Part shown: one piece after another, positions 26,912 to 36,314 of the stretch | Numbering within the stretch: the stretch's first letter is position 1 | Layout: each line of letters starts with the position of its first letter | Source of the DNA: Billgrantia sulfidoxydans | Lineage (GTDB): Bacteria > Pseudomonadota > Gammaproteobacteria > Pseudomonadales > Halomonadaceae | DNA: 64,000 nt | Direction: 5' to 3' | Assembly (NCBI RefSeq): GCF_017868775.1 | Contig: NZ_CP053381.1 | Coordinates: 682,001-746,000, forward strand | Program-made: the position numbers and the translations under genes | Notes under the pieces: generated by a model | Databases searched by the model: none | The model's input: only the letters and a program-made list of their open reading frames with translations | Told to the model about the DNA's origin: nothing

Positions 26912-27337
26912 TCAGGCGGCCCAGAGCGAGCGAGTCTCTTCCGACAGTGCCTGGCGCAGCTTATCGGTCAGGCCCGGGTCGACCTGGCGCGACACGACGC
27001 GTAGCACTGCGGAAACCGTATCGGCATCGACTCGTTCGATCATCCCCGGCGTCGACTTCACTTGTTGGAGGAACTCCTCCTGGCTGCGCAGTGGCATGGG
27101 CTGCTGGGCCGGGTCGTACTGCTCGTAAAAGGCGCCGCGAAGCAGCAGCGGCAGTTGAGCCGCGAAATGGGCCGCCAAGTCGGCCGGCAGCTTGTCCCGC
27201 AGGGTGCGCAAGGTAGCGCAAAGCGTATGCCAGGCTTCCTGCTTGCTGCAGTTAGGGCGCTCTTGCATCAGCTCATCGAGCCAGATGTGAGTCTTCTGCA
27301 GTGTCTTGTCGAACACATCGAGGCCGGTATCGCTCAT
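26912..27337 (-). CDS. DUF2267 protein
   Basis: 141 residues, the full length of DUF2267. Recognisable pieces are FDKTLQKTHIWLDEL at the N-terminus, then AWHTLCATLRTLRDKLP and the characteristic AAQLPLLLRGAFYEQYDP, followed by EEFLQQV. These are small helical cytoplasmic proteins, often induced by stress and found near other general-stress genes. Biochemical function is unknown. It is flanked by the two 103-residue paralogues and a zinc-free reductase, suggesting a shared stress locus. Confidence 0.9.
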   Translation of the reverse strand: MSDTGLDVFDKTLQKTHIWLDELMQERPNCSKQEAWHTLCATLRTLRDKLPADLAAHFAAQLPLLLRGAFYEQYDPAQQPMPLRSQEEFLQQVKSTPGMIERVDADTVSAVLRVVSRQVDPGLTDKLRQALSEETRSLWAA

Positions 27338-27493
27338 CCTTCACCTCCTCTGTCTTGGCGGGTAAGACGGGGTCGGGTTTTGCAGCCTAGGAAGAAGGCG
27401 AAGAATAAGCCAAGCGGATCAAGGTAACCCTTGGCTGGATTTTGGTAACGGCAGTGGGCGAAGTTGCAGCGCGTTTCTGCCTCCGCCGCCGGG

Positions 27494-28492
27494 TCAGAGC
27501 CGTATCAGCATCTTGCCTCGATTGGCGCCCTCGAAGAGCTTGAGGAAGGCGTCGGGGGTACGCTCCAGCCCCTCCTCGACGGTTTCTGCGTAGTCGATCT
27601 CGCCGCGAGCAACACGGGGGCCGACCTCCTCGAGGAAATGGGGATATTCGGTCCAGTGGTCGGCGACGATGAAGCCCTGCATGCGGGCGCGCTGGACCAG
27701 CAGGTTCGCCAGGTTGCTCGGGCCGCGGTCGGGGGCTTCGCTGTTGTAGCGCGAGATCAGCCCACAGATGGCGATACGCGCCCCGACCTTGAGGTGGTCC
27801 AGCGCTGCCTCCAGGCAGTCACCGCCGACATTCTCGAAGTAGACGTCGAAGCCCTCGGGGCAGGCGTCCTCCAGGTCGGCGCCGAGCTGCCGGGCATCCT
27901 TGCCCTTGTAGCTCACGGCGTGAATGTCGCGTTGTTCCAGCCATTCCAGCTTGTCCGCTGCGCCGGCGATGCCGACCACGGTGCCGCCCTTGGCCTTGGC
28001 CAGCTGTACCGCGAGCGAGCCGACGGCGCCGCTGGCCGCGCTGACCAGCACGTTGTCGCCCTCGCGCAGGTTGGCGATGCGGTTGAGCCCCGTCCAGGCG
28101 GTCATCCCCGGCATGCCGAGCACCCCCAGGTAGGCCTGGTCGGGCACGTCCATGTCGGGCAGGGACTCGAGCACGTCGCCCTTGAGCTGGGCGACGTCGC
28201 GCCAGCCTGCCATGTGGCGCACCTTGTCACCGGCCTTGAAGCGGGTATGGCGCGACTCGACCACCTCGCCGATGGCGGCGCCTTCCATGGGGGCGTTCAG
28301 CTCGAAAGGAGCGACATAGGTCCTGACGCCGCTCATGCGGCCGCGCATGTAGGGATCTACCGAGAGCCAGGTATTGCGAATGCGCACCTCACCTTCGTCC
28401 AGCGCGGGCAGCTCATGCTGACGAAGTTCGAACAGCTCTCTCGGCGGCGTACCTGTCGGATAGTCGCGCAGGGTAAAAAAACGTGACTGCAT
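27494..28492 (-). CDS. NADP-dependent zinc-free MDR oxidoreductase (CurA / prostaglandin-reductase-like)
   Basis: 332 residues from ATG 28492 with AGGAG 5 nt upstream. The MDR fold shows NTWLSVDPYMRGRM near the N-terminus, the GMPGMTAWTGL loop and the dinucleotide-binding ASGAVGSLAVQLAKAKG. It lacks the Cys/His zinc ligands of alcohol dehydrogenases, as expected for the CurA, YncB and leukotriene B4 dehydrogenase group, which reduce the double bond of enones with NADPH. Its place between two copies of the 103-residue gene suggests an electrophile-response neighbourhood. Confidence 0.92.
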   Translation of the reverse strand: MQSRFFTLRDYPTGTPPRELFELRQHELPALDEGEVRIRNTWLSVDPYMRGRMSGVRTYVAPFELNAPMEGAAIGEVVESRHTRFKAGDKVRHMAGWRDVAQLKGDVLESLPDMDVPDQAYLGVLGMPGMTAWTGLNRIANLREGDNVLVSAASGAVGSLAVQLAKAKGGTVVGIAGAADKLEWLEQRDIHAVSYKGKDARQLGADLEDACPEGFDVYFENVGGDCLEAALDHLKVGARIAICGLISRYNSEAPDRGPSNLANLLVQRARMQGFIVADHWTEYPHFLEEVGPRVARGEIDYAETVEEGLERTPDAFLKLFEGANRGKMLIRL

Positions 28493-28535
28493 GTCGGCTC
28501 CTTGACTTGCCTGCATCCTGCCGTGTGCCTCGACG

Positions 28536-28847
28536 TCAGCGCGGCGGCCCCTGCTCGTAGAGCTCGGCCTTGGCATCCCGCATCACGTCCTCGCAGGCTG
28601 CCTGTTGTGCCAGCTGGTTGAGCAATGAGTGGGTGACCTCGAAGCCCTTGACCAGGCAGGTATCGATCTCCTCGGCGGTCACGGCGGGCTCGACGTTGCA
28701 CTCGATCGTCACCGTGCGGCCCTTGCCGTCGACCCTGTCGGCCCAGCGCCGAATGCGCCAGGCAAGCTTCGTTCGCCAGTTGGCCGACGTTCCTGCGGCT
28801 TCGTTCACGGTGAAGGTGCAGTGCCATTCCGGCTTGTAGATTTTCAT
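28536..28847 (-). CDS. 103-residue hypothetical protein, paralogue B
   Basis: Same length and layout as the protein at 26270-26581: starts MKIYKPEWHCTFTVNE and has the near-identical C-terminal segment LNQLAQQAACEDVMRDAK. It lies 43 bp upstream of the MDR reductase gene in the same direction, so the two are likely one transcript. Shared residues concentrate in the first 16 and the last 40 positions, which marks those as the functional parts. No family recognised. Confidence 0.78.
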   Translation of the reverse strand: MKIYKPEWHCTFTVNEAAGTSANWRTKLAWRIRRWADRVDGKGRTVTIECNVEPAVTAEEIDTCLVKGFEVTHSLLNQLAQQAACEDVMRDAKAELYEQGPPR

Positions 28848-29129
28848 GTGAACCTCCCGTTCCGGCTGGGAACATCCCGCTGTCTCTCCTTGTTTACCGT
28901 GGGTAACACGGTCGAGACGTCCATGCTTCCAGCATAGAAGCTTTATTGGCCCGGGGCAGGTTAGCGAATGTGAAGGCTTGCTAAGGGATCGCTGCGTGCA
29001 GGCCGGCTGTGCGCCGCGATGCGCCGCCGGGTGGGGGCTGGCGGGCAGGCGAGAGGGAGGATTGGACCAAGGCCGCGTCTGTGTCCATGGTTAGAAAACA
29101 TCTCAACTCACAACCCATGGAAGGTAGGG

Positions 29130-31799
29130 GTGAACAAGGTCGCTCGGCGAATCGCCATGACGATGGGGACGGTAGCGCTGCTGCTGGCGGCGGCAGTGCT
29201 ACTGCTCGAATCCGCCTGGTTCCGCGGCTGGCTGGCAGACCAGGCCAGCACGCAGTTGGGGCGCGAGGTGACGATTGGCGATCACGCCATCGATTGGGGC
29301 TTGCCGCTGACCCTGCGGCTCGACGAAGTGGAAGTGGCCAACGCGCCGTGGGCCGACGACCCCATGGCTCGCCTCGATGAGCTGACGGTGACGCTGGACG
29401 TGGGTGCCTTGCTCCAGCGACGGATCGAGCTGGAGCGGGTCGGTGTGCGCCGGCCCCAGCTGCTCCTGCTGCGCCGCGAGGACGGCAGCACCAACATCGA
29501 CGATCTGGTCGACGAGGAGCCGACCGAGGAGCAGGGCATTCCGCTCTGGCCCGAGACCTTCGTCGTCGACCGAGGCCGGCTGGTCTATCGCGATGCCGGG
29601 CGCGACATCGAGTTCGACGTCGCCTTCGAAACCCCGGGGGAGAGCGGTGACGAGCTGAGCCTGGACGTGCGCGGCGAGGGCCAAGTCCAGGACGACCCGG
29701 TCCAGTTCCAGGGGCGGCTGCACCTGGAACTGGAAGAGCGTCGCGGCGTCGTCGAGGCGTTCCAGGGGCAGATCGGCGACAGCCATCTCGAGGGCCGCCT
29801 GGCACTGGATCTCGGTCGCGATACCCCTTGGCTTGCCGCCGAGCTCGAGGCCGACGCACTCGACCTCGACCGCTGGGGCCTGCTCGAGGCCAGGGAGGGC
29901 GAGGCCACCTCGCCGCAGGACGAGCCGCGGCAGGAGTGGGACCGGCGCGCGGCCCGAGTGCTGGAGGCCTTGACGGCATACGAAGCCGATCTCGATCTAA
30001 CGCTCGGGCGCCTGCACTACGCCGGCCAGACCCTGCATGATCTGGCCGTGAGCGCGACCCTGGAGGACGGCCGGCTCTCCATCGCGCGGCTGCAGGCGAT
30101 GCAGCAGCTCGACGAGGAGACGCCGCGCTCGCTGGACGTCCAGGGTTGGCTCGAGGTGGAGGAACAGCGCCTGCTGGCCGACTTGCAGGCGCGGCTCGAG
30201 CGTATCGACCTGACTGCTGCGCTCGCACCGTTCGGGCTCGGTCAGCTGGGGACGCTGGATGGCGAGCTGAATACCCGCGTGGTCGACGGCGGGCTGCTGT
30301 TCGAGAACACCGCCCTGGATTACCGCGCCCCGCACTGGGGCCTGGCGCTCTCGTTCAGTGCCGACACGCGTACCGAGGGCGTGGAGGGACAGCGGGTCCA
30401 TCTGGTGGGCGAGGGCAGCTACGAGCAGGAGCCCTTTGCCTTCGACCTCCTGATCGGTCCGCTGCTCGATCTCACCGATTCCGAAACGCCCTATCCGGTT
30501 TCCGGCGAGCTGGCCAGCGGCGATACCCGGTTGTGGATCGACGGTAGTGCGGTGCAGCCCTTCGTCCTCGAGGCGGTGGAGGGTCGCGTTCGCCTCGAAG
30601 GGCCGAGCCCGGCGGAACTCACCGAGCTGACGGGCATCGCCCTGCCCGAGCTGCCGCCGTACCGGGTTAGCGGCTACCTGCGCTACCGGGACGATTTGCT
30701 CAACATCGACGATCTCGAAGGAGGCTTCGGCGACAGTGATGTGGCCGGCGACGTGCGCATGCGCTTCGGCGACCGGCCCAAGCTCTGGTCGACACTGGAG
30801 TCGCAGCGGCTCGAGGCGGACGACCTGTTGCCACTGTTCGGCATGTCGCCGGGAACAGGCCCGGATGAGACGGAATCCGCCGAGCAGCAGCAGTGGGAAG
30901 CCGAGGAGCGGCGCACTGGGAAGCTGTTCCCCGATCGCGAATGGAACCTCGAGGCGCTGCGCAACACCGACATCGTGCTCGACTACGAGGCAGCCGATGT
31001 ACAGGCGGAGCATGTACCGTTCGAAGACCTGACGCTCGCGCTGGAACTGGAGCAGGGCGTGATGACAGTCGATCCATTGCAGGTTGGGCTCGGCGGCGGC
31101 CGGGTTCGTGCCGCATGGGTCATGGATGCGCGCCAGGCAGGGCTGGAGGGCGACCTGCAGCTGGCCCTCGATCAGGTCAACCTCAGTGCCCTGCTGGACG
31201 AGGCCGGGCTGCCCGAGGTGGCACGCGATACCCTTGGGGTGATCGGTGGGCGCGGCGGCCTCCGCTATCACGGACGCTCCATGCACGAGGTGATGGCTGG
31301 GCTCGATGGCGAGCTGGAGCTGGCCATGTCCCAGGGCTGGCTGGACATCATCGCCGCCGAACTCCTGCCGCTCAACGTGGCCAATGCCCTGGTGGCGGCG
31401 CTCACCGGGGAGGACCAGGTGCAGCTGGAGTGTACCTACGTGCGTTTCGTGGCCAATGACGGCCTGGCCGACCTGGAAAATTTCTTCATGGCCACCGAGA
31501 TCGCCCATTTCGAGGGGGCCGGGGCCATCAACTTGGCCACCGAGCGGATGGACATGGCCTTCCAGGGACACAATCTCGACCCCACCCTGTTCACCGGCAA
31601 CTCGCCGGTGGAGCTGAAGGGGACCCTGCGCGATCCGGAGGTGAACGTCATCACCGAGGAGCTGATGGCGCGTGGTGCCCTGTCGCTGCTGGGTGCCATC
31701 GTCGCCCCGCCCCTGGCGATCCTGCCCTGGGTCGACCCGGGCGGTGGCGAGCAGGTGGGCATGGGCTGCGAGCGGGCGCTCTCGGCGTTCGAGGAGTGA
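29130..31799 (+). CDS. AsmA-family protein
   Basis: 889 residues. The N-terminus carries one membrane anchor (residues about 10-28) followed by LGREVTIGDHAIDWGLPLTLRLDEV, the usual AsmA start, and the rest is a long run of beta-rich repeats ending in a conserved segment near LAMSQGWLDII and PVELKGTLRDPEV. AsmA/TamB/YhdP-like proteins form a hydrophobic groove bridging the periplasm and are linked to phospholipid transport to the outer membrane. I choose GTG 29130, preceded by GGAAGG, over the longer frame from 29019. No partner gene is adjacent. Confidence 0.88.
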   Translation: MNKVARRIAMTMGTVALLLAAAVLLLESAWFRGWLADQASTQLGREVTIGDHAIDWGLPLTLRLDEVEVANAPWADDPMARLDELTVTLDVGALLQRRIELERVGVRRPQLLLLRREDGSTNIDDLVDEEPTEEQGIPLWPETFVVDRGRLVYRDAGRDIEFDVAFETPGESGDELSLDVRGEGQVQDDPVQFQGRLHLELEERRGVVEAFQGQIGDSHLEGRLALDLGRDTPWLAAELEADALDLDRWGLLEAREGEATSPQDEPRQEWDRRAARVLEALTAYEADLDLTLGRLHYAGQTLHDLAVSATLEDGRLSIARLQAMQQLDEETPRSLDVQGWLEVEEQRLLADLQARLERIDLTAALAPFGLGQLGTLDGELNTRVVDGGLLFENTALDYRAPHWGLALSFSADTRTEGVEGQRVHLVGEGSYEQEPFAFDLLIGPLLDLTDSETPYPVSGELASGDTRLWIDGSAVQPFVLEAVEGRVRLEGPSPAELTELTGIALPELPPYRVSGYLRYRDDLLNIDDLEGGFGDSDVAGDVRMRFGDRPKLWSTLESQRLEADDLLPLFGMSPGTGPDETESAEQQQWEAEERRTGKLFPDREWNLEALRNTDIVLDYEAADVQAEHVPFEDLTLALELEQGVMTVDPLQVGLGGGRVRAAWVMDARQAGLEGDLQLALDQVNLSALLDEAGLPEVARDTLGVIGGRGGLRYHGRSMHEVMAGLDGELELAMSQGWLDIIAAELLPLNVANALVAALTGEDQVQLECTYVRFVANDGLADLENFFMATEIAHFEGAGAINLATERMDMAFQGHNLDPTLFTGNSPVELKGTLRDPEVNVITEELMARGALSLLGAIVAPPLAILPWVDPGGGEQVGMGCERALSAFEE

Positions 31800-31809
31800 A
31801 GTTCCGGGC

Positions 31810-33279
31810 CTATCCGCCGGGGCCATACTCGAGGCAGCGCTCGGTCATGGCCGGCCCCTGCAGCAGCACCCTGCTGAGGTCTCGCAGGGCGCTGCGCAGC
31901 CCTTCCTCCAGTACCGGATGGTAGTAGGGCATCTCCAGCATCCGCTCGACGCCCAACCTCTGCTCCAGCGCCCAGGCCAGCAGGTGAGCGATATGTTCCA
32001 CCCGGGGGCCGAACAGCTCGGCGCCGAGGAACTGACCGGAGCCGTGCTCGGCGTAGAGGCGCATCAGGCCGCGATTCTGGCGCATCACCACCGCGCGGCC
32101 CTGGTCCTCGAAGGTGGCTTCCCCTTCGGCGACGCCATCGCAGCCGAAGCGGCTCGCTGCCTCATCGCGACTCAGGCCGACGGTGGCCATCTGCGGATCG
32201 GTGAAGGCGATCGACAGCGGCGTGCTGCGGCGACCGGCGCGGCGCTCGGGGTAGCGGCCGGCGTTGTGTCCGGCGATGCGCCCCTGCTGGTTCGCTTCGT
32301 GCAGCAGCGGCAGCTCCTGGCTGGCATCCCCGGCGATGAAGACATGGCTGCCGGCGCTCTCGTCGTCGGCGCTGCGGCACTGCATGGTGAAGCGGTTGTA
32401 GTGGGGCACGCCCTTGTCGTCCAGCGCCACGCCGGCGTTCTGCAAGTCGAGTTGGTCGAGGTTGGGACGGCGTCCGGTGGCGGCCAGCAGGTAGTCGAAG
32501 CGCTCGGTCAGGCGGCGTCCACTGCCGCGTTCGAGGAAGGTGATCGCGACTTGATCGCCGTCGCGCTCGATGGTCTCGACCTGGGCCGCCGGGTCGAGGT
32601 AGAACTCGTCGCCAAAGGTGCGCTCGGCATAGTCGCGTAGCGCCGGGTCCTGGAACGGGCCGAGCGAGCCGCTCTTGCCGAACATGCGCAGGCGTACTCC
32701 CAGGCGAGCGAGCGCCTGACCGAGTTCCAACCCGACGATGCCGGGGCCGAACACGGCCAGCGAGGCGGGCAGGTCGTTCCATTCGAAGACGGCATCGCTG
32801 TCGACCAGGCGATCGCCGGCGGGGGCGAACGCCTTGGGCCTGTGGGGACGTGAGCCGGTGGCGATGACGATGGCTCGTGCGCGCAGGCGCAGGTCGTCGC
32901 CGACGCGCAGCGTATGCGGATCCTCGAAGCGGGCGTGGCCCGAGAGGCGGTTCTCGGGCTCGATGCGTCGCATCGAGTCGAGCACGCTCTCGACGAAGGC
33001 GTCGCGCTGGCGCCTGACCCGCGCCATGACTTCCTGTCCGTCGACGTCGACCCGCCCGACCGCGATGCCGAAGCCCGCCGCCTCGCGGGCCTGATGGGCC
33101 GACTCGGCGGCGGCGATGAGCAGCTTGGACGGCATGCAGCCCACCCGGGCACAGGTAGTGCCGGGCTCGCCCCCTTCGATGAGCACGACCCGCTCATGGT
33201 ACTGCCTGGCCACCTGCCAGGCGCTCAGACCGGCCGTGCCGGCCCCGATGACGGCAACCTCGACCTCGCGTTCCTGCAT
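31810..33279 (-). CDS. FAD-dependent pyridine-nucleotide disulfide oxidoreductase (dihydrolipoyl dehydrogenase-like)
   Basis: 489 residues from ATG 33279 (GGGAG upstream). GAGTAG at residues 12-17 binds FAD, and the redox pair CARVGC (Cys43, Cys48) is in the right place. A second Rossmann motif VFGPGIVGLELGQALA is the NAD(P) site and GDASQ is the second FAD site. The C-terminal catalytic dyad region reads YYHPVLEEG, differing from the common HPTLSE. Annotation as dihydrolipoyl dehydrogenase is by resemblance; it is not next to a dehydrogenase complex, so it may serve another disulfide. It is convergent with the AsmA gene, 10 bp apart. Confidence 0.9.
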   Translation of the reverse strand: MQEREVEVAVIGAGTAGLSAWQVARQYHERVVLIEGGEPGTTCARVGCMPSKLLIAAAESAHQAREAAGFGIAVGRVDVDGQEVMARVRRQRDAFVESVLDSMRRIEPENRLSGHARFEDPHTLRVGDDLRLRARAIVIATGSRPHRPKAFAPAGDRLVDSDAVFEWNDLPASLAVFGPGIVGLELGQALARLGVRLRMFGKSGSLGPFQDPALRDYAERTFGDEFYLDPAAQVETIERDGDQVAITFLERGSGRRLTERFDYLLAATGRRPNLDQLDLQNAGVALDDKGVPHYNRFTMQCRSADDESAGSHVFIAGDASQELPLLHEANQQGRIAGHNAGRYPERRAGRRSTPLSIAFTDPQMATVGLSRDEAASRFGCDGVAEGEATFEDQGRAVVMRQNRGLMRLYAEHGSGQFLGAELFGPRVEHIAHLLAWALEQRLGVERMLEMPYYHPVLEEGLRSALRDLSRVLLQGPAMTERCLEYGPGG

Positions 33280-33378
33280 GGCTCGTCTCCCAGACAGACT
33301 CTCTGGCACAGGCTCGGATGGCCCGGCATGGCTAAAGCCTAGACGCCATGGGCAGGAAACGGCCACTCGTCAGCGAGG

Positions 33379-33567
33379 TCATGACTTGCGGTTGTGAGTG
33401 GGCTTGTCCTTCTGGCTGGTCGAGGCCATTTTCTCGAGCTCCTTTTCGTCCATCGATTCATACATCTGTTTGGACGCACCTTCGAGTTCGCTGACCTTCT
33501 TCTCGCCACGCTTGGCGGCAAGAGCGGCTCCGGCCGCCATTTGCTGGGCTTCGGATTTGGCGGGCAT
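33379..33567 (-). CDS. DUF3008 small protein
   Basis: 62 residues from ATG 33567 with AAGGAG 7 nt upstream; longer upstream frames are not credible. The sequence PAKSEAQQMAAGAALAAKRG then GASKQMYESMDEKELEKMAS is the DUF3008 family, a Lys- and Ala-rich, probably disordered-to-helical protein. Function is unknown, though members are often stress-induced. It is divergent from the GGDEF-EAL gene. Confidence 0.92.
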   Translation of the reverse strand: MPAKSEAQQMAAGAALAAKRGEKKVSELEGASKQMYESMDEKELEKMASTSQKDKPTHNRKS

Positions 33568-33917
33568 GGTCTGGCTCCTTCCTTTCCATACTGGGACGTT
33601 CGATGCTGGATGCTGCATGGTCCTGTTGGTCAGGCTAGCCACTGGGAAAGAAACCTGCTGTGTCATGGTGTTACGAATGACGTTGGTTGCGTAAATGGGA
33701 CTGTGCCGCAATGGACATGCCGATGGCCGGCCTTTTACAAAAAGGACTAAAGTAGGTATTGACGGACTTACAAAACTCCTTTTGACGAGATGAGATTGGC
33801 ATGATATCTGAAGCATACTGAGTATAACGACAACAACCCTGGCGTGAGTGCAGTCGGTTCAAGGGACCACGTAAATGTCTCGACAGGTCCGTTGCATCCC
33901 GTGGGGAAGGGAGTCTC
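33568..33917. other. Divergent intergenic region between DUF3008 and GGDEF-EAL genes
   Basis: About 350 bp with no credible ORF, AT-richer than the flanks around 33640-33840. It includes a possible plus-strand promoter TTGACG, 17 bp, TATCTG at 33782-33810. Confidence 0.5.
33782..33810 (+). promoter_or_regulatory. Weak candidate promoter of the GGDEF-EAL gene
   Basis: TTGACG (33782-33787), 17 bp, TATCTG (33805-33810). The -35 is good and the -10 weak; it lies about 110 bp upstream of the start codon. Confidence 0.3.
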
Positions 33918-35228
33918 ATGCGCCAGCTCGCCATTCAGAGCCGATCCCAGGATTCGGCCCATCAGCCCAATCATGATGACGTCACCGGCCTGGCCACGCG
34001 CCGCCACGCCGAGCATCAGCTGGCCGCCTTGCTGGATCGCGCCGCCGCACAGGGCACGAAGGTCGCCATCCTGCACATCGACATCGATCGCCTGAAGGAG
34101 ATCAACCATTCGCTGGGCAGGCCGATGGGCGATGCCTGCCTGCGCCTGGTGGCACAGCGGGTCAGCGAGGTCATCGATTTCAAGGGCAGTGTCAGCCGTC
34201 TCGACAGCGATGAGGTCATGGCCACACTGCCCGACGTGACCGGCTTGGAGGCGGTCGTTACCGTCGTCGAGCGGCTGCTGGAGCGCGCCCGACAGCCCAT
34301 CGAGCTGTCCGGGCGTACCCTCTTTGCCAGCTGCTGCATCGGGCTGGCGCTGTACCCCGACCATGGCGATACGGTCGCCGAACTGATGCGACACGCCAAC
34401 CTGGCCCGGCGCAAGGCCCAGGCCGGAGGCAGCAGACGCCACTGCGTCTTCTCGCCCGAGCTGCTCGACGAAGGTCCTGATCGCATGACGCTGCGCTGCG
34501 AGCTGCGCGATGCCTTGGCGCGCGGCGAGATGGCGCTGCGTTATCGCCCCGTGCTGTGCGCGCGCAGCGGCCAGGTGGTGGCGGTGTCGGCCCAGCCGCG
34601 CTGGTGTTCACCACGTTTCGGCGTGCTCGAAGCGGCCCGTTGGTGGCCTGCCGCGCGTGACAATGATCAGGTACACGACATCTGCTCCTGGGTACTGGCC
34701 AGGGCCTGCCGCCATGCCCGCTCCTGGTACGAGGCCGGCTCGGGGCTGCGCGTGGTGGTCGGCATGCCGGCCGAAGGCGTGGCCGGCGACCAACTGGCCG
34801 AGCGGGTTCGCGTGGTGCTCGCCGAGAGCGGCTTGCCCGCGGGGCTGCTCGAGATCGAGCTGAACGAGGGCGGGCTGATGCAGGATCCCGAGCACGCCTG
34901 CGCGACGCTCGAGCGGCTCCAGGCGTGCGGAGTGAGGCTCTCCCTCGACGGCTTCGGCAAGGGGCATTCCCTGCTGGGGCATCTGGGCCTGCTGCCCATC
35001 GACACGCTGAAGCTCGATGCGCTGTTCCTCGACGGCTGCCTCGACAACCCGCGCCGCCAGGCGGTCATTCGCTCGGTCATCAGGATGGCGCACGAGCTGG
35101 GAGTGCGCGTGGCGGCGAGCGGGGTCGAGTCTCGCCTGCAGGCCGATTTCCTGCGCGAGCAGGGGTGCGACCTGTTGCAGGGCAGCCTGTGGTCGCGCAT
35201 GGAGTACAGCGACCCGTCGCCGGAGTAG
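33918..35228 (+). CDS. GGDEF-EAL protein with degenerate catalytic motifs
   Basis: 436 residues. The GGDEF domain (about 20-180) keeps DVTGLATRRH and the DIDRLKEINH helix, but the active site reads RLDSDEV at 94-100 instead of RxGGDEF. In the EAL domain (about 195-430) the EAL motif is SAQ at 224-226, the metal-binding DDFG is DGFG, and the family Asn site is replaced. The key Lys (DTLKLD) remains. Cyclase and phosphodiesterase activity are therefore unlikely. It may bind cyclic di-GMP or act as a scaffold. No membrane segment or sensor domain is seen. Confidence 0.9.
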   Translation: MRQLAIQSRSQDSAHQPNHDDVTGLATRRHAEHQLAALLDRAAAQGTKVAILHIDIDRLKEINHSLGRPMGDACLRLVAQRVSEVIDFKGSVSRLDSDEVMATLPDVTGLEAVVTVVERLLERARQPIELSGRTLFASCCIGLALYPDHGDTVAELMRHANLARRKAQAGGSRRHCVFSPELLDEGPDRMTLRCELRDALARGEMALRYRPVLCARSGQVVAVSAQPRWCSPRFGVLEAARWWPAARDNDQVHDICSWVLARACRHARSWYEAGSGLRVVVGMPAEGVAGDQLAERVRVVLAESGLPAGLLEIELNEGGLMQDPEHACATLERLQACGVRLSLDGFGKGHSLLGHLGLLPIDTLKLDALFLDGCLDNPRRQAVIRSVIRMAHELGVRVAASGVESRLQADFLREQGCDLLQGSLWSRMEYSDPSPE

Positions 35229-35323
35229 CGAGGCCGAAGGGCAGGCGGGACACATGAGGTTGCGGGAAAGTGCCTTTGGGCCGACCATGGACCTTTCCAC
35301 CACCCGCGCTGACAGGAGCCCGC

Positions 35324-35527
35324 ATGCCCATCGTGACCATTCAGCAGTTCCCGCGTGAACTGGCGCAGAAGCGCGAGCTGGCGCGCCGCATCACCGAGGC
35401 CTTCGTCGAGATCTATGGGGTTCCCGAGCAGAGCGTCCAGGTGTTCTACCAGGAAGTGGATGGCGAGAACTGGGCCAAGGCGGGAGTGATGGGCTGCGAC
35501 CGCAGCGGTGGGCAAGGCGGATCATAA
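35324..35527 (+). CDS. Tautomerase-family (4-OT) protein
   Basis: 67 residues starting MPIVTIQQFPRE; after Met removal Pro1 is the catalytic base of 4-oxalocrotonate tautomerases. The RELARRITEAFVEIYGVPE helix and the VQVFYQEVDGENWAKAG end are family features. ATG 35324 has AGGAG 6 nt upstream. The gene ends 9 bp before the creatininase-family gene, so they are an operon. Substrate unknown. Confidence 0.87.
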   Translation: MPIVTIQQFPRELAQKRELARRITEAFVEIYGVPEQSVQVFYQEVDGENWAKAGVMGCDRSGGQGGS

Positions 35528-35536
35528 GGAGACGAC

Positions 35537-36289
35537 ATGCGGCTGCAGCACGCTACCTGGCAGGAGGTCGAGGCCTACCTGCGGCGCGAGACCGGCATCA
35601 TCGTGCCGATCGGCTCCACCGAGCAGCATGGCCCCAACGGCCTGGTGGGCACCGATGCCATCTGCCCCGAAACGATTGCCTGGGAGCTCGGCGAGCGTCA
35701 CGGCGTGCTGGTGGCGCCGACCCAGAACCTGGGCATGGCCCAGCATCACCTGGCCTTTCCCGGCACCATAAGCCTGCGCCCCAGCACGCTGCTCGCCGTG
35801 CTGCGTGACACCGTGACCTCGTTGGCGCGTCACGGCTTCACCCATGTGTTCTTTCTCAACGGCCACGGCGGCAACATTGCGACCCTGAGTGCGGCTTTCG
35901 CCGAGATCTACGCCGAGCGCAGCCTGGGTTACGGCTCCCAGCCAGCCAGCCGGCTCAACCTCACCACCTGCAACTGGTTCGCCGGCCCGCGAGTCCGCGA
36001 GCTGGCCGAATCGCTCTACGGTGAGGCCGAGGGCACCCACGCCACCGCCTCGGAGGTGGCGCTCTCCTGGTTCGCGCGGCCCGAAGCGGTCAAGCAGGTG
36101 GAGATGTCGCCGCGCATCGCCCCTCGCGGTAGCGCCCAGTGCGATGCCGACGAGTTTCGCCGCCGCTTTCCCGACGGGCGCATGGGCTCCGATCCGACGC
36201 TCGCCAGCGTCGAGCATGGGCAACGTTTCCTCGAGGCCGGTGTGGATGATGCCTGGGAGACCTATCGGGCCTTTATCCAGGCCGGCTAG
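35537..36289 (+). CDS. Creatininase-family amidohydrolase
   Basis: 250 residues, full length for the family. Metal ligands are visible as Glu29 and His31 (STEQHG), Asp40 and His110 (NGHGGN), with a later Glu in THATASEVALS. Family members hydrolyse cyclic amides such as creatinine or act in cofactor and riboflavin-related pathways (MftE, ArfB). AAGGAGACGAC precedes the ATG. It follows the tautomerase gene closely and leads into an alpha/beta hydrolase gene 25 bp later. The substrate cannot be assigned. Confidence 0.9.
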   Translation: MRLQHATWQEVEAYLRRETGIIVPIGSTEQHGPNGLVGTDAICPETIAWELGERHGVLVAPTQNLGMAQHHLAFPGTISLRPSTLLAVLRDTVTSLARHGFTHVFFLNGHGGNIATLSAAFAEIYAERSLGYGSQPASRLNLTTCNWFAGPRVRELAESLYGEAEGTHATASEVALSWFARPEAVKQVEMSPRIAPRGSAQCDADEFRRRFPDGRMGSDPTLASVEHGQRFLEAGVDDAWETYRAFIQAG

Positions 36290-36314
36290 CGTGTGAGGAG
36301 GAAGGCGGAGGACC

